From positions 1,488,001 to 1,552,000 of the forward strand of contig NZ_CP014692.1 in NCBI RefSeq assembly GCF_002005445.1: DNA of 64,000 bases. Reading direction: 5' to 3'. The position numbers and the translations under genes are program-made. The notes beneath the pieces were generated by a model that did no database searches, was not told where the DNA came from, and was given only the letters and a program-made list of their open reading frames with translations. Origin of the DNA: Acetobacter aceti. GTDB taxonomy: Bacteria; Pseudomonadota; Alphaproteobacteria; Acetobacterales; Acetobacteraceae. Below, piece by piece: positions 19,479-28,026 of this stretch; within the stretch, counting starts at the first letter, position 1; every line of letters starts with the position of its first letter.

Positions 19479-20033
19479 GGTTTTGTTATCGGCAAACATT
19501 GTCAGGGGTGCAACAGGTGTTCTGGGGGCTTCTACATAAAAACGGATGAAGCCGGAATTGGGCGTCTTCTTTTTTGCTACGGATAGAGTCGTTTTCTGGT
19601 GATCGTTATGAACGGGCAATCAGTCATTAAAATGGCGCGGATGCGTGTGACGCAGCATCTGCCAGATTGATTGTCAGTTGATGAATAAAATTACCAATAT
19701 TCACGAAGACTGCGTGCATTGGCGCGGCAGGAAATCAGCGGACAGACAGCGTCATTTTCATTTTTGCTCAGGGTTGAGCATTTTTTTGAGGATGCTTTGA
19801 TAATAAAAAAATTTCACGGCATTATTTTTTGGATCCGAAAAATTTCCACATGGATTTCTGAAAAATGCTTCACCACAAAGATCATTGTCATTTCTCTGTG
19901 ATTTTATGAATGGATAGCTGAATCAGTTTTTTAGTTATACTCGGCGTCTTGCAGAATAAATAAAATTTTCGAAGGAGATTTGCCTGTCTGTTCGTCACAA
20001 TCCTGTGTGGCCAACGACGGATGCCCGACTGGT
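19479..20033. other. AT-rich intergenic region with possible small transcript
   Basis: About 550 bp without a convincing gene. The first 140 bp may hold an extended rpe 5' end. From about 19680 the sequence turns AT-rich, with a plus-strand terminator at 19765-19787 that no annotated gene explains. A good AAGGAG at 19973-19978 precedes a TTG-started 50-codon frame that overlaps the 3' end of the next gene antisense; I do not consider it a gene. Confidence 0.5.
19765..19787 (+). terminator. Orphan intrinsic terminator
   Basis: TGCTCA (19765-19770), loop GGGT, TGAGCA (19775-19780) and seven Ts (19781-19787) form a compact rho-independent terminator on the plus strand. The closest genes on both sides are on the minus strand, so it probably ends an unannotated small RNA or a short transcript starting near 19620-19700. 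Confidence 0.6.
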
Positions 20034-20720
20034 CTAAAGGTAGAAGGAGACATGCCCGGCCTGATTGGCCGGAGGCTGGCTGCCCTCGATTGTCGCTGGC
20101 CGATCTGGCTGAATAGGGGAAGGATCAAATGATTCTTCTCGAATGGCGAGGGCGACAGGTTGCCGCCAGCTTTTTAGTGTGGATGCTTCTTTCATGAGCC
20201 CGAGCGTCATCGGGTCCTCTGAAGGTGAGGCGTCTACGAGAGCGGTTGCAGACGATAATACAGGTATCCTGTGCCGGTCGGCGGGTGCAAAAGCCTGAAA
20301 CATCTCGGGAACATCCTCAGTCAGCCCGGACAGGTTCCGGGTGCTGAAAGCCACTCCCGAGGCGGGGCTGCCAGAGGGCGATGTCAGAAGCAGTGCGCCC
20401 ATGGGAAAACGATCGCTCCCACCATAGCTGGCAAGAATCATCTCCGGAGCATCCGGAAAACGGAAGAACGTCGTCTGATGACGGCCCGTCCATGAATCCG
20501 CGGAATGAATCATTCTGGCCGTGTGAGGGGACGGGATGCGGAAGAACCAGCGTTCGAACAGCTCCGTCTGATACCAGAAGAGCTTGCCGGACACCGAAGA
20601 CGGCTGCCTGTTGGTTACAAAATTCAGGACGGCCTGAAGACCCGGAAGAATGTCGAGCATTTCACGCCACAGGGCGCGTCCTTCCGGCGTGTCGATGTGC
20701 TCTATCCGGGCTGCCGCCAT
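20034..20720 (-). CDS. Conserved hypothetical protein downstream of rsmB
   Basis: About 228 residues from the ATG at 20720 (MAAARIEHIDTPEGRALW); a longer frame to 20816 would overlap rsmB, so I prefer the shorter one, 11 bp after the rsmB stop. It is soluble, with aromatic-rich stretches (LFERWFFRIPSPHTARMIHS, TTFFRFPDAPEMILASYGG). I recognise no domain. The tight spacing makes it part of the rsmB operon. The C-terminal 40 residues are Pro/Gln-rich. Confidence 0.65.
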   Translation of the reverse strand: MAAARIEHIDTPEGRALWREMLDILPGLQAVLNFVTNRQPSSVSGKLFWYQTELFERWFFRIPSPHTARMIHSADSWTGRHQTTFFRFPDAPEMILASYGGSDRFPMGALLLTSPSGSPASGVAFSTRNLSGLTEDVPEMFQAFAPADRHRIPVLSSATALVDASPSEDPMTLGLMKEASTLKSWRQPVALAIREESFDPSPIQPDRPATIEGSQPPANQAGHVSFYL

Positions 20721-20731
20721 TCCTGTGGCTC

Positions 20732-22099
20732 TCAGCCTTCCTTGATAAAGCGTGCGGCGAAGAAACCATCCATGCCGCCCAGATCCGGCCAGAGGCCGGG
20801 ATGGGTGCGTACCCATCCTTCAGGAGTCAGCGCCTCGGGAATATCCTGCATTTCTTCGGGCTTGATCGGGTCCGCCTTGAGCCCGAACTGACCGGCGATC
20901 TTGCGGGCCTGCTCGGGGCCTTCTTCCTGTTGAAGAGAGCAGACGGCATAAACAAGACGGCCGCCCGGTTTCAGCATCCGTGCCGCTGCGGCGAGCAGGC
21001 CTGTCTGGGCTTCGACCAGCGCTGTAAGGTCACGTGGCCGCTTGATCCACAGGGCGTCAGGATGACGCCGTGCCGTGCCGGTTGCGGAACAGGGAGCATC
21101 CAGCAGAACGGCGTCGAGAGGCGCATCGGGCTGCCACGCGGCCGCGTCGGCGCACACCGTTTTTACGGTATCGAGTTTCAGGCGTGTGAGGTTTTCCTTC
21201 AACCGTTCCATACGGGAGGGGTCACGTTCCAGCGCCGTCACCTGAGCGCCGGTACAGGCCAGTTGTGCGGTTTTACCGCCGGGAGCCGCGCACAGATCAG
21301 CGACGCGCTCGCCAGGTTTTGCGGCGAGCAGCCGTGCGGGCAGCGTTGCTGCGGCGTCCTGCACCCAGAAGACGCCTTCTTCAAAACCCGGCAGTTCCGG
21401 AACCCGCGTTCCGGCCGGAAACCGGACAGATCCGGTCGGAAGGACAATCCCGTCTTCCATTGGAGGAGCATCGGGTTTCAGCGTCAGGTCAAGAGGCGCT
21501 TCCTGCTCCAGACCCCGTGCGATTCTGCGACCAACCCCTGGACCAAGATATTTCCACGAAGACCATAACCAGCCGGGAATGTTCAGCCGTTCCTGATCGA
21601 GGCCTGTCAGTAGCGCCTCTCCCTGCGTCGCGATCTTGCGCAAAACGGCGTTGGCCAGTCCCGCAAAAGGCGCGAGTTCGCGGCGGCGCAGCAGGTTGAC
21701 CGTGGTGCCGACGGCGGCATGGGGAGGCGTCTCAAGGAACAGAAGCTGGCAGGTGCCGATGAGCAGCGCAATACGGACCGGCTCTGGCGGTTGCTTGCGG
21801 AGAAAAGGTTCCAGAACCGTGGAAAGTGTTCCCAGATGACGGAGCGTCGCAGCCCCGAGACGGTGGGCTGCCGCGCGATCGCGTGGCTCAGCCTCGCGCG
21901 CTTCCTGAGAACGACCAAGTGTCGTTTCCAGCATGCGGCGATTTTCGATCACGCCCCGTACGATGTCGTATGCAATTTCCCGTGTCGGATCCGGCACCAC
22001 CGGCGATGCTGGAACGCGGGATCGGCCCGTTTTGGAGCGTCCGGTCTTTTTTGATCCGTTACGGGTGCGGGGCGGCGAAGTATTTGACGGAATGTTCAT
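20732..22099 (-). CDS. rsmB: RsmB-type rRNA cytosine-C5 methyltransferase
   Basis: A NOP2/Sun family RNA m5C methyltransferase, expected to modify 16S rRNA. The N-terminal NusB-like domain (REIAYDIVRGV...HAAVGTTVNLLRR) precedes the catalytic domain with RVADLCAAPGGKTAQLA (SAM site), LLDAPCSATGTARRHPD (motif IV with PC dipeptide) and VYAVCSLQQEEG (motif VI catalytic Cys). I choose the ATG at 22099 (MNIPSNTS) because residues before the basic Ser/Arg head are unlikely; 22138 is the longer alternative. It is followed by the 20034-20720 gene. Confidence 0.93.
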   Translation of the reverse strand: MNIPSNTSPPRTRNGSKKTGRSKTGRSRVPASPVVPDPTREIAYDIVRGVIENRRMLETTLGRSQEAREAEPRDRAAAHRLGAATLRHLGTLSTVLEPFLRKQPPEPVRIALLIGTCQLLFLETPPHAAVGTTVNLLRRRELAPFAGLANAVLRKIATQGEALLTGLDQERLNIPGWLWSSWKYLGPGVGRRIARGLEQEAPLDLTLKPDAPPMEDGIVLPTGSVRFPAGTRVPELPGFEEGVFWVQDAAATLPARLLAAKPGERVADLCAAPGGKTAQLACTGAQVTALERDPSRMERLKENLTRLKLDTVKTVCADAAAWQPDAPLDAVLLDAPCSATGTARRHPDALWIKRPRDLTALVEAQTGLLAAAARMLKPGGRLVYAVCSLQQEEGPEQARKIAGQFGLKADPIKPEEMQDIPEALTPEGWVRTHPGLWPDLGGMDGFFAARFIKEG

Positions 22100-22240
22100 T
22101 GTTCCCGGTGTGAATATCGGCAGGCGAGGACATCGCACGTCAGGCTTGCCGGTGCCAGTGGGTTTTTAGCTGTCAGCAAGTTTTTAGCAGTACGTTTTCA
22201 GTGAGAACATTTCGTATTTCACATCACATTGGATGTTTGA

Positions 22241-23281
22241 ATGGACATTGCCGGACGGCCCATGGAGACTCATATCGTCGATCCCTCTCCAGCCCGACAT
22301 ACATTATCTCTTTCCACAGGGATCACCATTTTTCTGCCAGCCACCAGTCCTCTGGCGGGCGGCATGGCTTTGAGGATTTATCCTGATGAGCAGCCCCAGT
22401 TGCTGGTCCCGAACCCTTTCGGAGCCGGAGTCATGGTGGCGGGAGTGGATGGACGGGATAATCTCGGCTTTGCAATGACGGTGTTTGACCGGGTGCTGCT
22501 CCGTCATCTGGTGTCCTTCGAAAAACTTACGCCACAGGATGTCAGGGGGTGTTTTCTTGACCTTGCAGCGAAAGGATTCGCGGGCAGGGAGACACAGAAG
22601 CTGGCGCGGATGGCGTTCACTGCGCTCGCAGCCAGACGCAGCGCCATTCAGCAGAAGGTATCTGAACTGCTGGCCGGTATCGCCGTGCATTCAGATCTGC
22701 CGGACTATCTGGGGAATATTTTTTCCTATCTCGGCTTTTCTGCTGACTGCATTCGCAGGGGAGGCGGTTATTCCGCCCTCAATGAACGAACACCGCCCCG
22801 TCTGGCGATTATCCGGAACGCCCTGAGAGGACTGGCTCCTTCACTTCACTCCCTGGAAGGAAACAACCTGACGACGGGACGTGTGATCACTGTGGCGACA
22901 GAGGCCCTGCGACGCATGGAGGCGCTCTATGCGGCGCATGCCGGACTTCTCGCCGAGCCGGACCGCCTCGCTCACATTGGCGTTTCATGTGAAGGAGCGG
23001 TCAGGGAAATCGCTACCCTTGATGGCTGGGTACGCTTTGCGCTGCTGCTCGAAGAAATTCCCCGTGCACCGTGCGCCACCCATATGCTCGCGGACCTGGC
23101 GTCGCTGGCGCAGATTCTGTCTCACAGCAACCATGCGGCGGCGGCCCGTTCTCCGCTGGCAAATGTGGGCAGACCTTCTCTCGCCTCATGGCCGCCTGAA
23201 GTCGATCATTCTCTCTATATTGAAGAACGCAACGAGAGGTTGATGCATATGAGCCTTCTCTACGATATCAAGGAGAACTGA
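22241..23281 (+). CDS. Hypothetical protein, first of an unknown two-gene operon
   Basis: A 346-residue soluble protein in no family I recognise. Residues about 25-75 look beta-rich (GITIFLPATSPLAGGMALRI, LLVPNPFGAGVMVAGVDG) and the rest is alpha-helical. There is no signal peptide or membrane segment. The start could be ATG 22241 or ATG 22262 (METHIVDP). It is followed after two bases by another unknown gene, so the pair is an operon. Base composition is like the chromosome. Confidence 0.7.
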   Translation: MDIAGRPMETHIVDPSPARHTLSLSTGITIFLPATSPLAGGMALRIYPDEQPQLLVPNPFGAGVMVAGVDGRDNLGFAMTVFDRVLLRHLVSFEKLTPQDVRGCFLDLAAKGFAGRETQKLARMAFTALAARRSAIQQKVSELLAGIAVHSDLPDYLGNIFSYLGFSADCIRRGGGYSALNERTPPRLAIIRNALRGLAPSLHSLEGNNLTTGRVITVATEALRRMEALYAAHAGLLAEPDRLAHIGVSCEGAVREIATLDGWVRFALLLEEIPRAPCATHMLADLASLAQILSHSNHAAAARSPLANVGRPSLASWPPEVDHSLYIEERNERLMHMSLLYDIKEN

Positions 23282-23283
23282 GC

Positions 23284-24546
23284 ATGGCTCTTCCCGTTCT
23301 GCCCGATGCCAGACGTGCGAAGCTTTCGCCTGAAGGTCCGGTCGCAACCTCCTTTACGCTGCTGTTTCGCCCACTCTGGTCGATTATCGTGCCGACGACG
23401 GAGTGGACCAAGTCAAGCGACCTTTCTGTTAGGTCCATTCCGGATTCATTGCTGGAACCACTGCGTATCTGGATTATGAACTGCTTCCCGCAGCAGAATC
23501 TGGTCGAAAAGCTCATTGCGCTGGGTGATGGACTCCATCTGCCAGAGAGAGATCCTCTGGATGAAAAGGAATGGGCCGATCCGTTGTGGCGGGCTTCGGA
23601 GATGCTCTGGGAGCGCGCTGCCGATGTTCTGATGCGTCCGATTCCGCCTTCCGTGCTGGATGAGATGTCGCAGGCTTCCGGCATCAGGACCACCAGTATT
23701 GAAACTCTCATCCCGGCAATCCAGCTTGTTTTCGATGGGGCCCGACATTTCTTTCAGCCCAGGAAAGCCGTTATACCGGTGATCCCGAGCCGGAAAGCTC
23801 TTGCCCAGCTTCTGACCGAGGCGGCAGGGAGGGGGATGACGGCCTGGTATTTCGCTTTGACACTTCTGGTGGCTTCCAGAAACGAAATCGACATCCTTCT
23901 GCCGACAGCGCGTGCGGTGGCGCATGTCCAGCCGAAAGCAAAAATGTTGCTGGAGCTTTGTGATCAGGCGATTACGGGCGTGTACGAACTGTTCAATGCC
24001 CGTTGTGATCGGATCAGCAGAGAAATCGCTCTGATCAGGCCCGTGGAAAGGTCCGAGAGGCGCGTTCTTCTCTGGCTGGAAGCGAATGAGCAGGCGACGA
24101 TACATGCACTCATTCGCTTCGCCAGTCGCTGTTCGATTTATGGTATGGCCGCCGCCGAACTGGGAGCGGCCGCCGCAAGGGCTGCAAAAGCCCAGTTCAC
24201 TCTGCTTGTGCAGGAAGACCTTCTGATTGCGTGGCCAATCACCGCGTGGCCGGACTCACTGATGATATCTTTTGAGCAGGGCAATCGCCGTTTTCGGCAA
24301 CTGGTAGCTCTTGGGAGCAGTTTTTCCCGCTTTGCAGAGTATCGCAGCGGCATCGATCAGCTTGTGACCCATTATACCGATGATCGGATCACCGGCCTGA
24401 GTTTCGCTGAAAAACTGCATGCGGGTGAAACACTTGAGTTATCGTCGGTGCCGTCGCCTTTGCTGACGAATTACCTACAGCTTCTGCCTCCACCTGTGCA
24501 TGGCGGGGCTTCCATGCGGAAGCTTATGTCTCAAAATGCGCAGTGA
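23284..24546 (+). CDS. Hypothetical protein, second of an unknown two-gene operon
   Basis: A 420-residue, mostly helical soluble protein of no family I recognise. It begins MALPVLPDARRAKLSPEGP, has a Trp-rich segment around residues 95-115 (EWADPLWRASEMLWERAADVL), and an Ala-rich helix (AAAELGAAAARAAKAQ) near residue 290. The ATG lies two bases after the upstream stop, so expression is coupled. The size ratio and coupling suggest the two proteins interact. No catalytic motif is visible. Confidence 0.7.
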   Translation: MALPVLPDARRAKLSPEGPVATSFTLLFRPLWSIIVPTTEWTKSSDLSVRSIPDSLLEPLRIWIMNCFPQQNLVEKLIALGDGLHLPERDPLDEKEWADPLWRASEMLWERAADVLMRPIPPSVLDEMSQASGIRTTSIETLIPAIQLVFDGARHFFQPRKAVIPVIPSRKALAQLLTEAAGRGMTAWYFALTLLVASRNEIDILLPTARAVAHVQPKAKMLLELCDQAITGVYELFNARCDRISREIALIRPVERSERRVLLWLEANEQATIHALIRFASRCSIYGMAAAELGAAAARAAKAQFTLLVQEDLLIAWPITAWPDSLMISFEQGNRRFRQLVALGSSFSRFAEYRSGIDQLVTHYTDDRITGLSFAEKLHAGETLELSSVPSPLLTNYLQLLPPPVHGGASMRKLMSQNAQ

Positions 24547-24583
24547 AGCTCTCCCTGAGCGCATAGCCGTTTCATCTGGGACA

Positions 24584-24600
24584 TATCGGGTGCCCCGATA
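24584..24600. other. TATCGGG/CCCGATA hairpin upstream of importer operon
   Basis: A perfect 7-bp stem with a three-base TGC loop, 38 bp after the unknown operon and 124 bp before the importer operon. It lacks a T-tract on either strand, so it may be an operator or a rho-dependent end structure. The leader does not show the conserved B12-box of a cobalamin riboswitch. Confidence 0.35.
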
Positions 24601-24723
24601 AAAGCCGGTTCGCGCGATATGCGGATTATGCAGCAGAGTCCGCCGGGTGCGTCATCGCTCTGAATACGCTACGAGAGGGTCGCCTTTGGCGGCCTGAAGA
24701 TTTTTCTGTGAGCGACAGACCTG

Positions 24724-25626
24724 ATGCTATTTTCCGGAAATCGATTGCCTGCCCGCTGTCTCCATGCGGTGATGGGGAGCATCGCTGCATTATGGCTCAG
24801 TGGATTTTTCCAATGTCAGGTCGCCAGAGCAGATGAAACTCCCGGTGAAAAACCACCTGGGCGGGTAATCTCCCTCAATCTTTGCACAGATCAGCTTCTT
24901 CTGCTGCTGGCAGATCCTGCAACCATTATCGGACTGTCTCAACTGGCGTCTGATTGCGCGAATGCTCCTCTATGTGAGCTGGCCCGGCATTATCCGGCAT
25001 TCCGCATAAACGTGGAGACGATCCTGTCAGTGAAGCCGGATCTGGTTGTAACAGGCACATCGACGATGCCTGTCACGCTGCTGGCGGCACAATCAGTCGG
25101 CACACGCCTTGAAATGTTCGCTCCTGCTCATTCGCTTGCAGATATTTCCACCTCCATACGCAGAATGGCGCGACTGCTGGGCGTCCCTGAACGTGGAGAA
25201 GCTCTGATAAAGGATTTCAATGACAGGCTGGCCCGTCTGTCATTGCCATTATCGCCGGATGCACCCGAAGCGGTGATTTACGCTGCCAATGGTTTTGTGA
25301 CGGGAGCCCATTCATTGCCAGACGACGTGCTGCATCATGCTGGCCTGAAAAATTTTTCGACAAGTACAGGAAAAAAACGGACGCATGCGCTGTCACTTGA
25401 AAAACTTATTGCTGCAAGGCCCGATCTTTTGATTCTTGATCGTTCGGGGCAAGGGACGTCACAGGCGCAGGCCTTGCTGGATAATCAGGCGCTTGAAAGT
25501 GCTTTCCGTGGCACGCATCGCATCAATATTCCTGCCTCTCTATGGCTTTGTGGTTTGCCTCAAACACTCGACGCACTGGAAATACTTTCAAAGGCGCGCC
25601 AAATGATGGAAGGGAGCGGGAAATGA
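24724..25626 (+). CDS. Periplasmic substrate-binding protein of a metal-chelate ABC importer
   Basis: A BtuF/FecB-type periplasmic binding protein of 300 residues. An N-terminal hydrophobic segment (ALWLSGFFQCQVARADE) looks like an export signal, possibly with a cleavage after ARA. The fold begins GRVISLNLCTDQLLLLL, and the VKPDLVVTGT segment is typical. Its stop overlaps the permease start by four bases (ATGA). Family members bind ferric siderophores, heme or cobalamin; the ligand is not deducible here. No outer-membrane receptor lies nearby. Confidence 0.88.
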   Translation: MLFSGNRLPARCLHAVMGSIAALWLSGFFQCQVARADETPGEKPPGRVISLNLCTDQLLLLLADPATIIGLSQLASDCANAPLCELARHYPAFRINVETILSVKPDLVVTGTSTMPVTLLAAQSVGTRLEMFAPAHSLADISTSIRRMARLLGVPERGEALIKDFNDRLARLSLPLSPDAPEAVIYAANGFVTGAHSLPDDVLHHAGLKNFSTSTGKKRTHALSLEKLIAARPDLLILDRSGQGTSQAQALLDNQALESAFRGTHRINIPASLWLCGLPQTLDALEILSKARQMMEGSGK

Positions 25627-26627
25627 CGCGACATCCTGATCGTATCCTGCTGATTGCCCTGACTTCAGTTCTGGTCCTGCTGTTTGCTCTGGCGCTTGTG
25701 CGTGGTGAAACAGCGTTGCCATTTCTGTCTGCCTTTGAAGATATTCTTGCTGGAAGAGACACGGTGGGCGCTGTGATTCTTGGACAGCTCAGACTGCCGC
25801 GCGCACTCCTCGCCGTCATGATAGGCGGTTCGCTGGGACTTTCGGGGGCGGTATTGCAGGGGTATCTGCGTAATCCTCTTGCCGACCCTGGACTGCTCGG
25901 TGTTTCCAGTGGAGCGGCTCTGGGGGCGGTTCTTGTATTTTATACTGGTCTGGCGGGAGTTTTCAGTTTTGCGTTGCCGTTTGGAGGGCTGGCCGGAGCC
26001 CTGCTGGCGGTTGTGCTGCTGCTCGGGCTGGCGGGGCAGGGAGGTGTTGTCAGCCTGTTACTGGCGGGCACGGCCCTGACGAGTTTTTTCGCCGCCATGA
26101 CGGCCCTGACGTTGAATTTGGTGCCAAGTCCGTACGCTTCTTTTGAAATCATGCATTGGCTGATGGGATCTCTTGCCGATCGGACCATGCTTCAGGTCTG
26201 GCTTTGTCTGCCTGGTGTTTTTCTGGGGTCAGTGCTTATGGCCATGAGTGGGCGGGTGCTGGATGCCCTGACGCTTGGTGATGAAGTGGCCGAGAGTCTT
26301 GGTTTTACTTTGCGTGGTGTCTGGGGCGCCCAGAACCGCATTGTGCTTGGTGCGGCGCTTGCGATCGGGTCTGGTGTCGCCGTTGCGGGAGCAATTGGCT
26401 TTATCGGTCTTGTCGTACCGCATCTTCTTCGGCCCTTGACGGGACATCGTCCCGGTCGTCTCTTGCTCCCGTCGTTTCTGGGAGGAGCAATCCTTCTTCT
26501 GCTGGCAGATCTGTGCGCGCGCTTCATTCCTACTCACACGGAACTGCATGTCGGGGTGTTGACAGCATTGACCGGAGCACCACTGTTTTTCTGGCGTGTC
26601 AGTGTTCTGAGGAAGAACGGTTCATGA
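25623..26627 (+). CDS. FecCD-family permease of a metal-chelate ABC importer
   Basis: An inner-membrane permease of about 334 residues with nine to ten hydrophobic segments. The motifs GQLRLPRALLAVMIGGSLGLSG and GLVVPHLLRPLTGHRPGRLLP are classic for the BtuC/FecD family, the second being the ATPase-coupling region. I start at ATG 25623 (MTRHPDR), overlapping the binding-protein stop; a longer frame from 25542 lies inside that gene. Its stop overlaps the ATPase start by four bases. Confidence 0.92.
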   Translation: MTRHPDRILLIALTSVLVLLFALALVRGETALPFLSAFEDILAGRDTVGAVILGQLRLPRALLAVMIGGSLGLSGAVLQGYLRNPLADPGLLGVSSGAALGAVLVFYTGLAGVFSFALPFGGLAGALLAVVLLLGLAGQGGVVSLLLAGTALTSFFAAMTALTLNLVPSPYASFEIMHWLMGSLADRTMLQVWLCLPGVFLGSVLMAMSGRVLDALTLGDEVAESLGFTLRGVWGAQNRIVLGAALAIGSGVAVAGAIGFIGLVVPHLLRPLTGHRPGRLLLPSFLGGAILLLLADLCARFIPTHTELHVGVLTALTGAPLFFWRVSVLRKNGS

Positions 26628-27388
26628 ATACCGTGTCTGAAATACTGCGGGTTGATCATGTGACATTGCGTTACGGGGACGTGATCGTTCTTCGGGATGT
26701 TTCACTCTCAATCCGGACTGGGGAAGTATTTGGCCTGATTGGTCCTAATGGAGCCGGCAAGAGTTCATTGCTGCGTGTCATCGCCGGTTTGCAGAGGCCC
26801 GAGGAAGGACGTGTACGACTGGAGGGGGATAATCTTGCTGAAAAGGCAGCGTTGTGGAGAGCGCATAGAATAGCTTTTCTGCCGCAAGAGGCGGAGACAC
26901 TTCCTCTCATGGCCGTGCGGGACCTTGTCTCTCTGGGTCGCCTTCCTTTTGGAAAAGGTCGGTCCGATGAAGATCGTATGGCGGTAGAAGAAGCATTGAA
27001 GCAGACCCGGACACTGGAATTTGCGGATCGGCCTGTTACTGCCTTGTCGGGAGGGGAGCGTGCGCGCGTTCTTCTCTCGCGTGCATTGGCTGTGCGGGCG
27101 CCTGTTTTACTTGCGGATGAGCCGATTGCAGCCCTGGATCCTGCTCACGCATTATCAGTCATGAATCTGTTCCTCGATCTGTCGCGCAGAGGCGTCGCTG
27201 TTGTCGTGGTGCTCCACGATCTCGCTCTTGCTTCCCGGTTCTGCGATCGCGTGGCTCTGGTGAAAAATGGGGAGCTTGTTGCCATCGGGACACCCGGGGA
27301 GGTGCTGACAGATAATATGGTGTCTGAAGCATATGGGGTGACTGTCAAACGTATCGAAAGCGCAATAATCCCATGGGAGTTAACTTAA
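26624..27388 (+). CDS. ATPase of a metal-chelate ABC importer
   Basis: A 254-residue FepC/HmuV/BtuD-type ATPase. It has Walker A GPNGAGKSS (about residues 42-50), a Q-loop (FLPQEAET), signature LSGGE (about 142), Walker B VLLADEPIAALD and the H-loop VLHDLALASRF. The start is ATG 26624, coupled to the permease by ATGA overlap; an upstream extension from 26513 lies inside the permease gene. Together with the two preceding genes it forms a complete importer. Confidence 0.92.
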   Translation: MNTVSEILRVDHVTLRYGDVIVLRDVSLSIRTGEVFGLIGPNGAGKSSLLRVIAGLQRPEEGRVRLEGDNLAEKAALWRAHRIAFLPQEAETLPLMAVRDLVSLGRLPFGKGRSDEDRMAVEEALKQTRTLEFADRPVTALSGGERARVLLSRALAVRAPVLLADEPIAALDPAHALSVMNLFLDLSRRGVAVVVVLHDLALASRFCDRVALVKNGELVAIGTPGEVLTDNMVSEAYGVTVKRIESAIIPWELT

Positions 27389-27527
27389 GGTCAGGCTTAG
27401 TGTTATCAATTTTTTAACGGTGTCATTTTTGTATATTCTGTATTCTGCATACACGTTAAGAGTTTATTGACTTTTGTTACTTTTTGATGCTTTTGTCCCC
27501 TTCGAGCGCTCAAGACGTCTTACATGC

Positions 27528-27884
27528 TTGGAGAAAAAAATTCGTGAACTGAATGTGGCCGAAACGGCTGAAGTATCTGGTGGTTGCTGTCTTCTGTTAG
27601 GTGGCCTCATATTGGGTGCTTTGTCCGGTTTTGGCAGCTCATGCGGCGGCGGCAGCTTTAGTTGGGGCAGCAACTGTGGTGGCTTTAGCTGGGGTGGTAA
27701 CTGGGGCGGCAACTGTGGTGGCGGCAGTTATGTGCCTGCTCCCCCTAAAGGCTGCGGTGGTCCCGGCTATGTACCTGCTCCTTCCAACAACTGCGGTTAC
27801 TCAACAGCTGGCTGGGGCGGTAATGGCGGTTGGATCGGTGGATCCTTCAGCAGCGTTCTGAACAACATCATTCATAGCTGCTAA
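27528..27884 (+). CDS. Double-glycine-leader Gly/Cys-rich secreted peptide (RiPP/bacteriocin-like precursor)
   Basis: A 118-residue product if TTG 27528 starts it. The first 19 residues end IRELNVAETAEVSGG, the double-glycine leader pattern used by C39 peptidase/ABC exporters. The remaining 99 residues are extremely Gly-rich with 8 Cys and many Ser, Trp and Asn, including near-repeats FSWGSNCGG / FSWGGNWGGNCGGG and YVPAP-xxx-CG twice, and end in HSC. An upstream TTG at 27474 is another start. No Shine-Dalgarno is convincing. No modification enzyme or exporter is nearby, so class and maturation are unknown. It follows an AT-rich leader and is closed by a strong terminator. Confidence 0.7.
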   Translation: MEKKIRELNVAETAEVSGGCCLLLGGLILGALSGFGSSCGGGSFSWGSNCGGFSWGGNWGGNCGGGSYVPAPPKGCGGPGYVPAPSNNCGYSTAGWGGNGGWIGGSFSSVLNNIIHSC

Positions 27885-27905
27885 AATCTGTCGTCTGGCT
27901 GATAG

Positions 27906-27929
27906 TCAGAAAACATGCCTGTTTTCTGA
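27906..27929 (+). other. 10-bp hairpin after the Gly/Cys-rich peptide gene
   Basis: TCAGAAAACA (27906-27915), loop TGCC, TGTTTTCTGA (27920-27929) is a perfect 10-bp stem 21 bases after the stop codon. It is followed, 24 bases on, by a full terminator. The first hairpin could protect the mRNA 3' end. Confidence 0.6.
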
Positions 27930-27953
27930 GGAATGTGTTGGTTGATAGAGAAG

Positions 27954-27982
27954 TCGCCCGGTGTTAACCGGGCGATTTTTTT
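27954..27982 (+). terminator. Strong intrinsic terminator of the peptide gene
   Basis: TCGCCCGGT (27954-27962), loop GTTA, ACCGGGCGA (27967-27975) and seven Ts. This is a textbook rho-independent terminator and supports 27528-27884 being transcribed. It sits 44 bases before the stop codon of the convergent Ser/Thr-rich gene. Confidence 0.88.
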
Positions 27983-28026
27983 GTGCCAACAAGAATAAAA
28001 GTTATTCGGTTGGAATACGTAAATAA

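Noticed and set aside
19719..19901. Open frame of 60 codons on the plus strand in an AT-rich spacer
   Set aside because: It spans the orphan terminator at 19765-19787 and has no ribosome binding site.
24547..24723. Possible cobalamin riboswitch before the BtuFCD-like operon
   Set aside because: The gap is only 177 bp and shows just a TATCGGG/CCCGATA hairpin; the conserved B12-box and the other conserved blocks of cobalamin riboswitches were not found.
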